Below are positions 45,381 to 55,407 of a stretch of 64,000 bases of DNA, piece by piece. The notes under the pieces are model-generated. The model ran no database searches. It saw nothing but the letters and a program-made list of their open reading frames with translations, and had not been told where the DNA came from. Position 1 is the stretch's first letter; each line of letters opens with the position of its first letter. The stretch is from positions 186,001 to 250,000 of the forward strand of contig JASVEC010000049.1 in the NCBI GenBank assembly GCA_030770535.1, given 5' to 3'. Position numbers and translations under genes: made by a program. This stretch comes from Batkoa obscura (lineage: Eukaryota; Entomophthoromycota; Entomophthoromycetes; Entomophthorales; Batkoaceae).

Positions 45381-47126
45381 TTATTTGCTACAAGTATTAG
45401 CCAAATTAGAGTTAGTGTTGTTTACAGTAGAATCATTGGTTAGGACAATCACTCCTTCGCTCAAATTTATTTTAGTTGCTTTATTACTAGATGATATAGT
45501 AATATTATGATGTAAAACTATAGGGTTATCTAGCCGATTTGATTCCATTCCGAAATCACTAATTAAAGAATTAGTATAATGAGAATTCAACTCCCAGATA
45601 CCATATTTATCTCCATCTTTACCATTAGGATGCGATAACTTTAATGAGTCTAAAGAAGGTGAAGATATTATTATATTATTATGAGTGCTCTTTTTTCGTT
45701 TTATTCTATTATAACAATAATATAGACCATAGATAACTAATAGCAATAAGATTACTCCAATTGAGATACCAACAATTTTATCAATTGTTGAACTGTTGTA
45801 ATAATACAAAAAATCATCCATACTATTCTTACTATAACTCAAATACTCATTTGTTGTATAAAATTCAGAAAACACTTCATTATTCTTTTTTATTGCAGGT
45901 CCAATTGTATTACTCATTTTAACTGTTTTTTTATCCAAATCAAGTGTTTGTAAATCAATGGCTATAATATAATATTTTTTATCATTATTATATTCATAAT
46001 CAATATCTCCATAAAAAAATACTAATTTGTTGCCAACCAATTCACTTGAATGCCACGCTCTACCAATATTAAAGATTTCATTGTTTAAATCAATAATATT
46101 AATTTTTGTCCATTCCCAACTATTCAAGTTTAATAATTGAATATCATTATATAAAATAGTATAATCATTTGGTTTATTTGCGCCACCATAAACAAGTATA
46201 CAATTTGAATTCGACAAATAAGTAGCTGAATGGCCTGCTCTTACCCTATTATCATAGTTTGTTGTTTCTATCCTTTCAGATATTTCTGATTCTAAAGTAT
46301 ACAAATAAGCATATCTTAAATTTGCTATTGTTGGTTCACCATGATAAATTTGAGCATTTGATGAAATTGTACTATCAAGTTTGATATCATAAAACTTACT
46401 ATAAGATACACCGCCAAGAACAACTGTAGTGGTAGAATTGATCATAGTAGCTGTGTGAAAAGCATTAGGAGGCAGATGAGAATTTAATTTATGTTCAAGA
46501 TACAAATATTTGGTATAGTTAAATACAGTGCCTCTAAAACTATTTGTTAATAAAGGAAACTTGGTTGATAAATCTAACAACAAACCACCATAACTATATA
46601 GCTTATTATTGGTACTTATTATTGATCTTCCACTGAAGATTTTCTTATAACTTGAAAGGACGCCCATTTTAAAGTTCCATTCTTCTTTATCTAAATTAAT
46701 GGTGTATATTTGTGACAATGGGTCTCCACCATCCTTATTTCCACTATTTGAATGAAATATATCTATACTTACTAGAGCATTTAAATTCGTATTATTATAT
46801 ATAAAAAAGTGTAAATCAATTGTATTACTTACAATATTTTTTTTAATATTTATATTTGAATATATCTGATCTAGATTGATAGCTGAAGTTAAGTTAACTA
46901 GAAAATGGCCATTATTTGAGCTTAGTCCTTTCTCGCTTGTTTCCTCTTTGCTATTAATTTCTTTCTTTTTTATTGTATTATGTATTAATAACATTTGATC
47001 ATATATTATTGTACTACACTTTACAAACTCTTTATTTTCCTTTTTGATTTCTTCACATTTACCTTTTATTATACCTTCTAATAGTAACAATACCAATATA
47101 TATATAACTTTTATTTTATACACCAT
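45381..47126 (-). CDS. Kelch-repeat single-pass membrane protein
   Basis: Intronless, 581 residues. Signal peptide at 1-24 (MVYKIKVIYILVLLLLEGII). The outer part carries kelch-type blades, seen as SIISTNNKLYSYGG, AFHTATMINSTTTVVLGG, RAGHSATYLSNSNCILVYGG, SWEWTKINI and RAWHSSELVGNKLVFFYGD. A single membrane helix near 450-472 (IVGISIGVILLLLVIYGLYY) is followed by a basic stop-transfer (NRIKRKK) and a cytosolic tail of about 100 residues. This layout is common in early-diverging fungi; function is unknown, perhaps surface sensing or adhesion. Many N-glycosylation sites (NNT, NST) lie in the outer part. Confidence 0.85.
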   Translation of the reverse strand: MVYKIKVIYILVLLLLEGIIKGKCEEIKKENKEFVKCSTIIYDQMLLIHNTIKKKEINSKEETSEKGLSSNNGHFLVNLTSAINLDQIYSNINIKKNIVSNTIDLHFFIYNNTNLNALVSIDIFHSNSGNKDGGDPLSQIYTINLDKEEWNFKMGVLSSYKKIFSGRSIISTNNKLYSYGGLLLDLSTKFPLLTNSFRGTVFNYTKYLYLEHKLNSHLPPNAFHTATMINSTTTVVLGGVSYSKFYDIKLDSTISSNAQIYHGEPTIANLRYAYLYTLESEISERIETTNYDNRVRAGHSATYLSNSNCILVYGGANKPNDYTILYNDIQLLNLNSWEWTKINIIDLNNEIFNIGRAWHSSELVGNKLVFFYGDIDYEYNNDKKYYIIAIDLQTLDLDKKTVKMSNTIGPAIKKNNEVFSEFYTTNEYLSYSKNSMDDFLYYYNSSTIDKIVGISIGVILLLLVIYGLYYCYNRIKRKKSTHNNIIISSPSLDSLKLSHPNGKDGDKYGIWELNSHYTNSLISDFGMESNRLDNPIVLHHNITISSSNKATKINLSEGVIVLTNDSTVNNTNSNLANTCSK

Positions 47127-48717
47127 TTATAATATAATTACAACTTTGCTTTCTTAATTTGATATTAGATGATAAAACAAATATTTAAATTTTTGATGAC
47201 CAAAATAGAAAAAAAGATTGATTACATTAAAACACATACCACTCTTTATATACCTTAAAGGAACAAATCCAGTTTATACATATTTGTTAAGGTAAGTGCC
47301 ACTTTTTTAAACGCAAGCAATTGGCTTATGGAAATTTTGAGAATTGGCCTAGTGAAATGTAGGTTAAATTTGCGATAATATTAAAATTGAATTAGAAACT
47401 TAAAAACTTAAGAATTCATCCAAACAAAAACATAAAGAAAAATGGTTAAAGTTAATGTTGATTTCATTCTATTTAATCAAATATTTACTAATTTTTTCAA
47501 ACTAATATTAAATTATAAAGCTTTTTAAGAGAACCTCTGCTTGGAAAAAGTAAGCATCATTTAATTATATCTACCAAGTCTAAAATAATAAAATTTTTAA
47601 GATTGTTTTGGGATAAAAACGCTGCTTTTTTATGAACAAAATCTAACTAGGATTACTTTTTATGAAATCTTGGTATTCAGTGATTGGAGTCAAAAGTAGT
47701 TCTTGGTTGGTTGACTAGCTGTAAGTCGAAAGGTCTTAGTTTATGTGACTAAAATAGACTTAGATTATGAATAATAACAAGTAATATGCTACATGCTATG
47801 TGAGATAAATAGAATAGACAATACTAATATAAAATCTACGTAAAATACTACTAAGTAGACTTAGTAGCTTTATTAAATGTTCGAGATATCAAGGAATAAT
47901 TCAGTTAAAAAGCCTCGAGTTACTATGTTTTAGAATCTACTTTATACTCTGACAAGTATAGATATCAAAACGAGGGGAGAATATTCTTTGAGACGAAGAT
48001 AGAAATTCTCATAGCAAATCAAACTAAGAACGTGGGATTGATTTTCTCTGAATTCGAGAACACAACAGCTTAGGCGATTGTTATGCTATAATTAACCATG
48101 GGGGTAACAAAATGATATTTCACAACATTAATAATTCCATTAATAAAAAAAAATTAATAAAAAAATTAAAGATTCAGCAGATAACTAACATTGGAACAGA
48201 TACTAATGTTTTTAAGTTTGAAGTAATAGAATAATATTCACTCATATATTTTTATATTGAATTGATTCTATAATATTGACTTACTGGCTTAAAATAAACA
48301 TTTATAAAGTAATAATAAAATGATAATAAAATATAAAAAACATATGGTCCTTATAAAGTGAAGTAAATTTAGAACTCGAATAAAATATTCAATAATAATG
48401 TAATATCATTTTTATATTTACTAAATAAATTAATATATAAAGTTAATTTACTATATGGGAGTGTTTTTTTTCATTATTTTTCCATTTTTAAGCGCTATTT
48501 AAGTGGAAAAATTGGTAGTAAAATTCTTAAACACAAAAATACATCCCCATATAAGAAAGTAAAATATAAGAACATTTCTTATACGCATCACTAATTTTAA
48601 TTGGATTAAATAAAAAGTAACCAATTAAGGTCCAAAGTTACATAATTTACCAAATAAATCAATTTTAAAAATATATAAAGTAGAAAAATAAGTTATTTCT
48701 TTATAAATTTATTTACA
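47127..48717. other. Upstream region of F-box gene B, with repeated non-coding block
   Basis: 47660-48130 is similar (roughly 80 percent by eye) to 50660-51110 upstream of gene C, with no open frame, so the tandem unit includes it. From about 48230 it is the promoter shared by all F-box copies. It holds the element at 48456-48549. Confidence 0.7.
48456..48549 (+). mobile_element. TGGGG/TA short element in gene B promoter
   Basis: TGGGAGTGT to ACATCCCCA, forward. The sites before genes C and D are empty (actatatacaga), so it is unique to B. It sits about 170 bp before the ATG. Confidence 0.88.
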
Positions 48718-50037
48718 ATGTCTATTCAATTCGACCATTTACCTATTGTTTTATTAGAAGATATATTCAAATTATTAGGACCAACTGAACTATTTGACTT
48801 ACGCTTTTTAAACAAATACTTATTTAATATTGCAAATAATACAATTAAATATAATTTATCTTATTCGATTTATTATTATAGTGTGAATAACCAGTGTAGA
48901 ATATACCAACAAAACTTTATTGAACAAAATGGAACAATGATGAGACATTTACATTTATATGAAGACAACCTTGAATTATTAAATAATTGTCCTAATATAA
49001 CATCGTTACAAATTGATGGTGAAGGCGATGACTTTGATTATGATGAAGGTATTGATCAACATATTGAATTTAGTATTAAAACAAATCTAGCAAAACTAAA
49101 AAAGTTAGTTGTTTGTAACAACAATATTATTGGTTATTTAAAGCTATTTAGTAGTTATCTCAATCAAATTGAAACAATTGAATTAATGGATATATATAAA
49201 GACAGTGAATTTGAAGTAAATATTGATAATGTAGTTAAACACCTTATCCCTAATAAACTAAAGTCACTAACATTAGATATTGAGAATTTAAATCTTGATG
49301 GATTAGATATAATAAAAACAAAGTTTGTTAATCTAAAAGAGTTAAATCTAAGAAACTACAATTTTACTAGTAGATCAATTAACCTTAACTCCAATGTCAA
49401 TTTTGCATCTCATTTAAAATTAAAAATTGAAGGATACTTTCATGATGATTTTAATATTAAGCTCCTTGGTAATTTGAATTGTTTGAAACAAATAGAATTG
49501 AAAGATACATCCACTTATTTATTTGATATATGTAGCGATACTAAGCTAATCGAAAAAGACAATTTATTTGTTTCGGGACGTTCAGACTTCAACATGCCAA
49601 TTGATCATTATCTAACAAAATTAGCCTACTCAAAACAATTGTATGTTTATGATGTGTCTACAAGTTTAGTTAGTGTACTTCCATTATTACCAAATATACG
49701 ACATCTTTTTATTGACTATTTATCAATGAATTATTATTCAAGTCATAATTTTGGTTTAAATGAACCTAGAAAATACAAAGCTGAGTTTATAAAACAAATT
49801 ACAGTTAATCAATTGAGTTTTTATCTGGATGATTTTTTATCATTTTTATCATTTTTTCCAAATCTTCAAGTTATTAAAATTCGAGACTTCGAGTTTACAA
49901 TAAGAGAATCGACTGCTACCTATAATCCACCTACTTCTTTACTTCTTATTACCTCTATTCCATATAAGCATGATCCAGAACTCTATCGAGCATTAGACCA
50001 GATTTTTAAAATGAATTGGATAAAGTATGGAGTCTAA
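48718..50037 (+). CDS. F-box/leucine-rich protein, copy B
   Basis: Intronless, 439 residues. F-box at residues 5-40 (LPIVLLEDIFKLLGPTELFD), then repeats LAKLKKLVVCNNNI, LKSLTLDIENLNLD, FVNLKELNLRNYNF and FFPNLQVIKIRDF, ending NWIKYGV. It is closest to D in the middle region (KTKFVNLKELNL, INLNSNVNFASHLKLKIEGYFHDDFNIKLLGNL shared in part). As an SCF adaptor it would pair with Skp1; targets unknown. One short element interrupts its promoter and one lies in its 3' flank. Confidence 0.87.
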   Translation: MSIQFDHLPIVLLEDIFKLLGPTELFDLRFLNKYLFNIANNTIKYNLSYSIYYYSVNNQCRIYQQNFIEQNGTMMRHLHLYEDNLELLNNCPNITSLQIDGEGDDFDYDEGIDQHIEFSIKTNLAKLKKLVVCNNNIIGYLKLFSSYLNQIETIELMDIYKDSEFEVNIDNVVKHLIPNKLKSLTLDIENLNLDGLDIIKTKFVNLKELNLRNYNFTSRSINLNSNVNFASHLKLKIEGYFHDDFNIKLLGNLNCLKQIELKDTSTYLFDICSDTKLIEKDNLFVSGRSDFNMPIDHYLTKLAYSKQLYVYDVSTSLVSVLPLLPNIRHLFIDYLSMNYYSSHNFGLNEPRKYKAEFIKQITVNQLSFYLDDFLSFLSFFPNLQVIKIRDFEFTIRESTATYNPPTSLLLITSIPYKHDPELYRALDQIFKMNWIKYGV

Positions 50038-50163
50038 TTGAATTGTTTTACTTGCTATTATTGTAGTTACAATAGTGAAATAATAAATTCTTTGATATTA
50101 ATGATAGATTCTAAATAAAGGGATCTTAATGTTTAACTCTAATATTATTATTTAAAATAAATA

Positions 50164-50261
50164 TGAAGATGTATTTTTTTATTCAAGAATTTTAGTAACA
50201 ATCTTTCCACTGAAATAGCGCTTAAAAAATGGAATAGTAATGAAATCAAAAAACATCCACA
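50164..50261 (-). mobile_element. TGGGG/TA short element in gene B 3' flank
   Basis: TGAAGATGT to ACATCCACA, 98 bp. The same insertion as 40156-40253. In gene C the same TA holds the left end of the large transposon instead. Confidence 0.88.
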
Positions 50262-50538
50262 TATGTTAAATATCAACAAAACGTTTAAAAAGCTTCTTTC
50301 AATTTATTTTTTAGCTTTTATCTTATTCTCTTCTCAATGATTTTATTTAATCAATCAAATATATTAAAGTATCCTCCTTAATATCATGGCTTATATCTTT
50401 TTGGTTGGTTAACTGATGTCCATGATGTTGATGGTAGCCCCCTGCTTTATTTGGTGGCTTATGAGTTATCTCGGTTAAATCCTTAAATTACTAAGAAATG
50501 ATATAACATTATTCCCTTCAAAAAAATTAGTTTTTTAA

Positions 50539-50635
50539 ATGAAATCTATTTTACCGAAAGTAACTCTTATCAAACTTGAATATAAACCATATTTTATTAG
50601 ATTCTCAAACAAAGTCAACGTCTATTTCAAAGCAG
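50539..50635 (+). pseudogene. Peroxiredoxin 5' end fragment
   Basis: ATGAAATCT...GTAACT, then a 51-bp intron-like stretch ending ATTTTATTAG, then ATTCTCAAACAAAGTCAACG. This is the exon 1-intron 1-exon 2 start of the peroxiredoxin gene (39781-39679). It stops at TTTCAAAGCAG. The sequence before it also matches that gene's upstream DNA, so the F-box unit was copied together with its neighbour. Confidence 0.88.
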
Positions 50636-50659
50636 TTTTTTAAATACTGTGAGATCTAG

Positions 50660-52941
50660 TACTCAGCGTTTGGAGTCAAAACAGTTGTTGCCTGGTTGAC
50701 TACACTATAAGTCGAAAGGTTCTAGTTTATGTAACTAAGATAGACCTGAGTTATAAAGAATAGCACGTAATAGGCTACAGACTATGTAAAACAAATAGAA
50801 TAAACAATAATAATGTAAAACCTACGTAAAATACTATTAAGTAAACTTAGTGGTTTTATTAGGTGTTCGAGATATCAGTGAATAATTCAGTTAAAAAGCC
50901 TCGAACTACTATATTCTAAAATATCTTTTATACTCTGAAAAGTATAAATATCAAAATGAAAAGATAATATTCTTTTGAATGGAGCTAGAAATTCTCATAG
51001 CAAATCAGGATAAGAGCATGGGACTAATTGTCTCTATAATCGAGAACACGACAGCTTAGGCGATTGTTATGCTATAACTAACCATAAGACTGACAAAGCG
51101 ATATTTCACACTCATACATTTTCATATTTAATTGATTTTATAACATTGACTTACTGGATTAAAATAAACATTTACAAAGTAATAATAAAATGATAACAAA
51201 ATATAAAAAACATATAGTTCTTATAAAGTGGAGTATATTTAGAAATTGAATAAAACATTAAATAATAATGTAATATTATTTTTGTATTTACTAAATAAAC
51301 TGCTACTTAAAATTAATTTACTATATACAGAAGAAATATAAAAATATATAAGAACATTTCTTATATGCATCACTAATTTTAATTGGATTAAATAAAAAGT
51401 AACCAATTAAGGCTCAAATACAATTTACCAAATAAATCAATTTTAAAAATATATAAAGTAGAAAAATAAGTTATTTCTTTATAAATTTATTTACAATGTC
51501 TATTCAATTCGACCATTTACCTATTGTTTTATTAGAAGATATATTCAAATTACTGGATCCAACTAAACTATTTGACTTACGCTTTTTAAACAAATACTTA
51601 TTTAATATTGCAAATAATACAATTAAATATAATTTATCTTATTCAATTTATTATAATGTGAGTAATCAATATAGAATATACCAACAAAACTTTATTGAAC
51701 AAAATGGAGCAATGATGAGACATTTATATTTATATGATGACAACCTCGAATTATTAAATAATTGTCCTAATATAACATCGTTAGAGATCGATGGTTATAT
51801 TGAGGATCAAGATGGTGAAAGTATTGATCACTACATTGAATTTAGTATTAAAGTAAATCTAACAAAATTAAAAATGATAGTGATACGTCATAGTAACGTT
51901 ATTGGTAATCTAAAGTTATTTAATAATTATCTCAATCAAATTGAAGTAATTGAATTAATGGAAATAACCAGGTTTAATGAACTTGATATATATATTGAAG
52001 ATATAATTAGATATTTTAACCCTAATAAATTAAAGTCATTAACATTAGACTTTAATAATTTAAATGTTAGTGGATTAGATACAATAAAAACAAAGTTTTT
52101 AAGTTTAAAAATATTGAATTTAGCACACTGTGATTTTACTGATACATCAATTAACCTCAACTCTAACGTTAATTTTGCATCTTATTTAAAATTAAAAATT
52201 CAAGGACACTTTTGGGATGATTTTGATATCAAGGCCTTTGGAAATTTAAATTACTTAAAGCAGATGGAATTAAAAGATTTATCTAATTTTTTATTCGATA
52301 TGAGTAATAGCACTAGTTTAATTGAAAAAGATCATTTATTTATTTCAGGATGTTCAAGCTTTAGTAAACCAGTTGACCATTATTTAAAAAGGTTAGTTAA
52401 CTCAAAACAATTAACTATTGGTAATATAGCTATAAGGTTATTTAATATACTCCCATTATTACCAAATATACAACATATCTTTATTGACCGTTTATCAATG
52501 AATGGTTATTGTACAAGTCAAAATTCTGATTTAAATGAACCTAGCAAATACAAAGCTGACTTTATAAAACAAATTATAGTTGATGGCTTAATTCTTTATC
52601 TGGACGAATTTCTTTCATTTTTATCATTTTTTCCAAATCTTCAAGTTATTAAAATTCGAAACTTTAACTTAAAGATGAGAGAATCAACCATCACTTATAA
52701 TCTTCCTACTTCTTTACTCCTCATTGCTCCTATTCCATATAGTTATAATTCAGAACTCTATCAAGCATTAGATCAGATTTTTATGTTGAATTGGATAAAA
52801 TATAAAGGTTATTTCTGATTTACAATATTTATTAATATAGTAGGTATAAGTAGTGGTATGATAAATTCTTTAATATTATTAATAATTTTTAAATGAAGTG
52901 ATTTTGATGTTTAACCTTAATATTATCAGCTAAAATAGATA
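50660..52941 (+). repeat. Tandem F-box unit 2 (gene C)
   Basis: Same order as 47660-50400. It ends abruptly at the transposon inserted in the 3' flank. Confidence 0.8.
51496..52818 (+). CDS. F-box/leucine-rich protein, copy C
   Basis: Intronless, 440 residues. The F-box is as in the others (with DPTKLFD). The repeat part is the most diverged of the four: LTKLKMIVIRHSNV, LKSLTLDFNNLNVS, FLSLKILNLAHCDF, GLDTIKTKFL and LFISGCSSFSKPV. The last residues are KYKGYF instead of KYGV. The changed repeat surface fits a new or drifting target. It is in tandem with B and convergent with D across the large transposon. Confidence 0.87.
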   Translation: MSIQFDHLPIVLLEDIFKLLDPTKLFDLRFLNKYLFNIANNTIKYNLSYSIYYNVSNQYRIYQQNFIEQNGAMMRHLYLYDDNLELLNNCPNITSLEIDGYIEDQDGESIDHYIEFSIKVNLTKLKMIVIRHSNVIGNLKLFNNYLNQIEVIELMEITRFNELDIYIEDIIRYFNPNKLKSLTLDFNNLNVSGLDTIKTKFLSLKILNLAHCDFTDTSINLNSNVNFASYLKLKIQGHFWDDFDIKAFGNLNYLKQMELKDLSNFLFDMSNSTSLIEKDHLFISGCSSFSKPVDHYLKRLVNSKQLTIGNIAIRLFNILPLLPNIQHIFIDRLSMNGYCTSQNSDLNEPSKYKADFIKQIIVDGLILYLDEFLSFLSFFPNLQVIKIRNFNLKMRESTITYNLPTSLLLIAPIPYSYNSELYQALDQIFMLNWIKYKGYF

Positions 52942-53157
52942 TGGGGCTGTCCTAATTGGTTTCAGAATCTACCTAGAACTTAATCCAACTTCAAAATTTT
53001 AAGTTTGCGTCCAATATAACGGTTAAATTTAAAAAGCCTAAAATTAGATTTCTTTATTCCAAACTTGCTTTTATTGTTTTCTTTTCTTATATAGCTAATT
53101 TTCCTAATTATATAAATAGGGTTATTTGACCTTATTTTTTGTTGAAATAAAAATAAA

Positions 53158-54968
53158 ATGCAAACTTTCATAACTAAACTTCGAAATGGAATTTTTGGAA
53201 ATTTCAATACAATAGGGAGGAGTACACAATATAGACATTGTAATTCATTTACATCAATTTTAAGAGCTACTTATAACAACCCAAGGTTTATGGAATTTTA
53301 TAATAAAACAAAACAAAGAAAAGATATATTATCAAAGTTTACTATCGATAATAATAAACTTAATCAAGTAATGTATAAAATTAGTGCTTTAAGAGAAACA
53401 GCAAATAAAAATTAACAAGTAGCGTTATTACCAACTATAGCTTCAGTATATTCTTTTGATGAATGCAAGAGTTTTGGGTTTAATATAAACAGAAATCAAT
53501 ATGATTATTCAAAAATAAATAACAATAATAAAATATCAACATTACAACCTATTATTAAAAATACAAAAAAATTAAAGACGAGCAAACTGAAACTATTATA
53601 CAATATTTACTAAATGATTCAACTATTTCATCAAGATTTAATAAAAAAAATAATGATAGTAAATATTCATCAAATAATATATATATATTAAATAAAAGTA
53701 GAAGAATGAGATACGGTAAATATTTTAATGATCTAAGAGATAAAGCAGTAGCTAGGTCAACGTTCTTTAAATATATACCAAGTAATTTCAAAAATCCAGC
53801 AAGAAAAACAGATCTATATAATACATGTAACCAGTATATAGTTAGAAAAAAGTTATTTAAAAATAAAATAAAATACAGCAATAAAGAATAAAGCAGAGAT
53901 ACAAGAAATTTTCAATAAAGAAGAAAAATTATACAAATTACATAAATTCTGTGTTGATACTCAAAAAAACACATTTAATGAAACTATTAAAAAATTAAAT
54001 AATAAAAGTTGTATAATAATTTTAGATTTTAAACAAAATATGGAAATAGGGACAAGACCAGATTCAATAAATTTAGATCATTATAATAATCAAGCTATAT
54101 CAGTATTATATTTTGGTGTTTTATATTTAAAAGATGATAAAACAATAGGCAAAGTTTACTTTGATTATTTATCTGAAATATTGAATCATGATTCAGCATA
54201 TGCAGGAGATTGTTTAATCAATTTAATCTCTACAGAGCTTTTATTTAAAAAGTTTACAAAAGTTAATATGTGGGCAGATACAGGAAATCATTTTAGATCC
54301 CAAGAGTTTCTACACTATATGTTTAAAGAAATTCATAAAATAAATAGTAGTTTGAACGTTAATCTTAATTTTTTTGCTGAGCATCATGGAAAAAGCATAG
54401 TTGATGGACATTTTGGAAACCTTTCAGAATGGAAAAGTAGTTTTGAAGCGTTAGGTAAAATAGAAGATATCAATCAATTAATTTCAAGACTTGAGGCTTT
54501 TATTTGCGAGCATAATAAAATTAATAACTCGACTGTTAATAATGGGGATGTTTTTTTTGGCTTCATTATTTTTTCCATCTTTCAAGCACTATTTAAGTGG
54601 AAAAATTATTAGTAAAATTCTTAAACACAAAAATACATCCCCAATGGGAAAACAGGTATAATTTTTAAAAAGTATGAAAGAAATAAAAATACAAAAAGAA
54701 TAATAGAGATACAAGATATTAAGAAGTATTTACACTTTATTAAACATAACAATAAACTACATTGTTACCCAGTATCCGATACATCAAAAAAAAAAGCGAT
54801 ATAGTTCCAATTAGAGTTATAGAGTCTATAGAAAACAGAAAAATCAAAAGATCGATCCCAGCTTACCTTACGAAGATAACAGGGAATTTAAAGATTTCGA
54901 TATTTACTAAGCAAGTAAGTAGTTTGTTGAATGATAGAAATAGATTGTTAAATGTTAAGATTACTTAA
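53158..54968 (+). pseudogene. Transposase gene of the transposon (broken)
   Basis: Starts MQTFITKLRNGIFGNF. The reading frame is hit by a TAA at 53413-53415 (CAA in copy 1), frame changes near 53550 and 53890, the short element at 54543, and a frame change in an A10 run at 54786. The catalytic part at about 54010-54540 reads IILDFKQNMEIGTRPDS, then VNMWADTGNHFRSQEFLHYM, then LNFFAEHHGKSIVDGHFGNL. The spaced acids (D of DFKQN, D of ADTG, and the HGKSxxDG block) fit an RNase-H-like DDE/D fold. Upstream, FKYIPSNFKNPARKTDLYNTC may be part of a DNA-binding or Cys region. I cannot place it in Tc1/mariner, hAT, MULE, PIF or piggyBac by motif. Confidence 0.75.
54543..54643 (+). mobile_element. TGGGG/TA short element inside the transposase
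   Basis: TGGGGATGT to ACATCCCCA, 101 bp, forward. The flanks are AA and AT, so the doubled target has since mutated or was lost. Confidence 0.9.
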
Positions 54969-55407
54969 GTTATTAATATCTAAGTTAATAAATAGTCAAA
55001 GAACAAGTAACTGTAATAATATGTAAAGACTATTATTACTTGTACTATATAGGGATGGTTAATTATAGTTTTGGGGCTAACCACTCCCTCCCATGCAGCT
55101 ATTTATTAACTTGGCAATATATTAATAATGTAATTATAACATTAAAGTAGTTTATTTGTTTGATAATAAATCTACAATATTGGTTATAAAGCAGTTGATA
55201 ATAAATATTTCTCAATAAAGTTTTATAAAAATATGTATTTAAGATCTAGTAGAAATTCAACTAACTTACATTATGAGCTATAATAGAATAACTTAGAACT
55301 ATGTCCGGGTACTTTTGTTTTAATAAAAGATAGAATTTTATAGAATTTTAAGCGAAGTTTTTAAAATACAAAATTTTTCAAAAATTGGATAAAATAATGA
55401 AACTAAT

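Larger units (their letters stand above)
47660..50400 (+). repeat. Tandem F-box unit 1 (gene B)
   Basis: Upstream block, gene B and 3' flank, repeated in the same orientation at 50660-52941 (gene C). The upstream block starts near GGAGTCAAAAGTAGTT. Confidence 0.8.
50038..51495. other. Spacer between F-box genes B and C
   Basis: In order: 3' flank of B with the element at 50164-50261, a region matching the upstream side of the peroxiredoxin gene, the peroxiredoxin 5' fragment (50539-50635), the repeated non-coding block (50660-51110), and the promoter of C. Confidence 0.75.

Noticed and set aside
53555-53881. 108-codon minus-strand frame with hydrophobic residues
   Set aside because: Antisense of the transposase; hydrophobicity reflects Lys/Asn-rich codons on the other strand.
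54040-54612. 190-codon frame as a host gene
   Set aside because: Lies inside the transposon, carries the catalytic blocks of its transposase, and its last 25 codons are a short TGGGG element.
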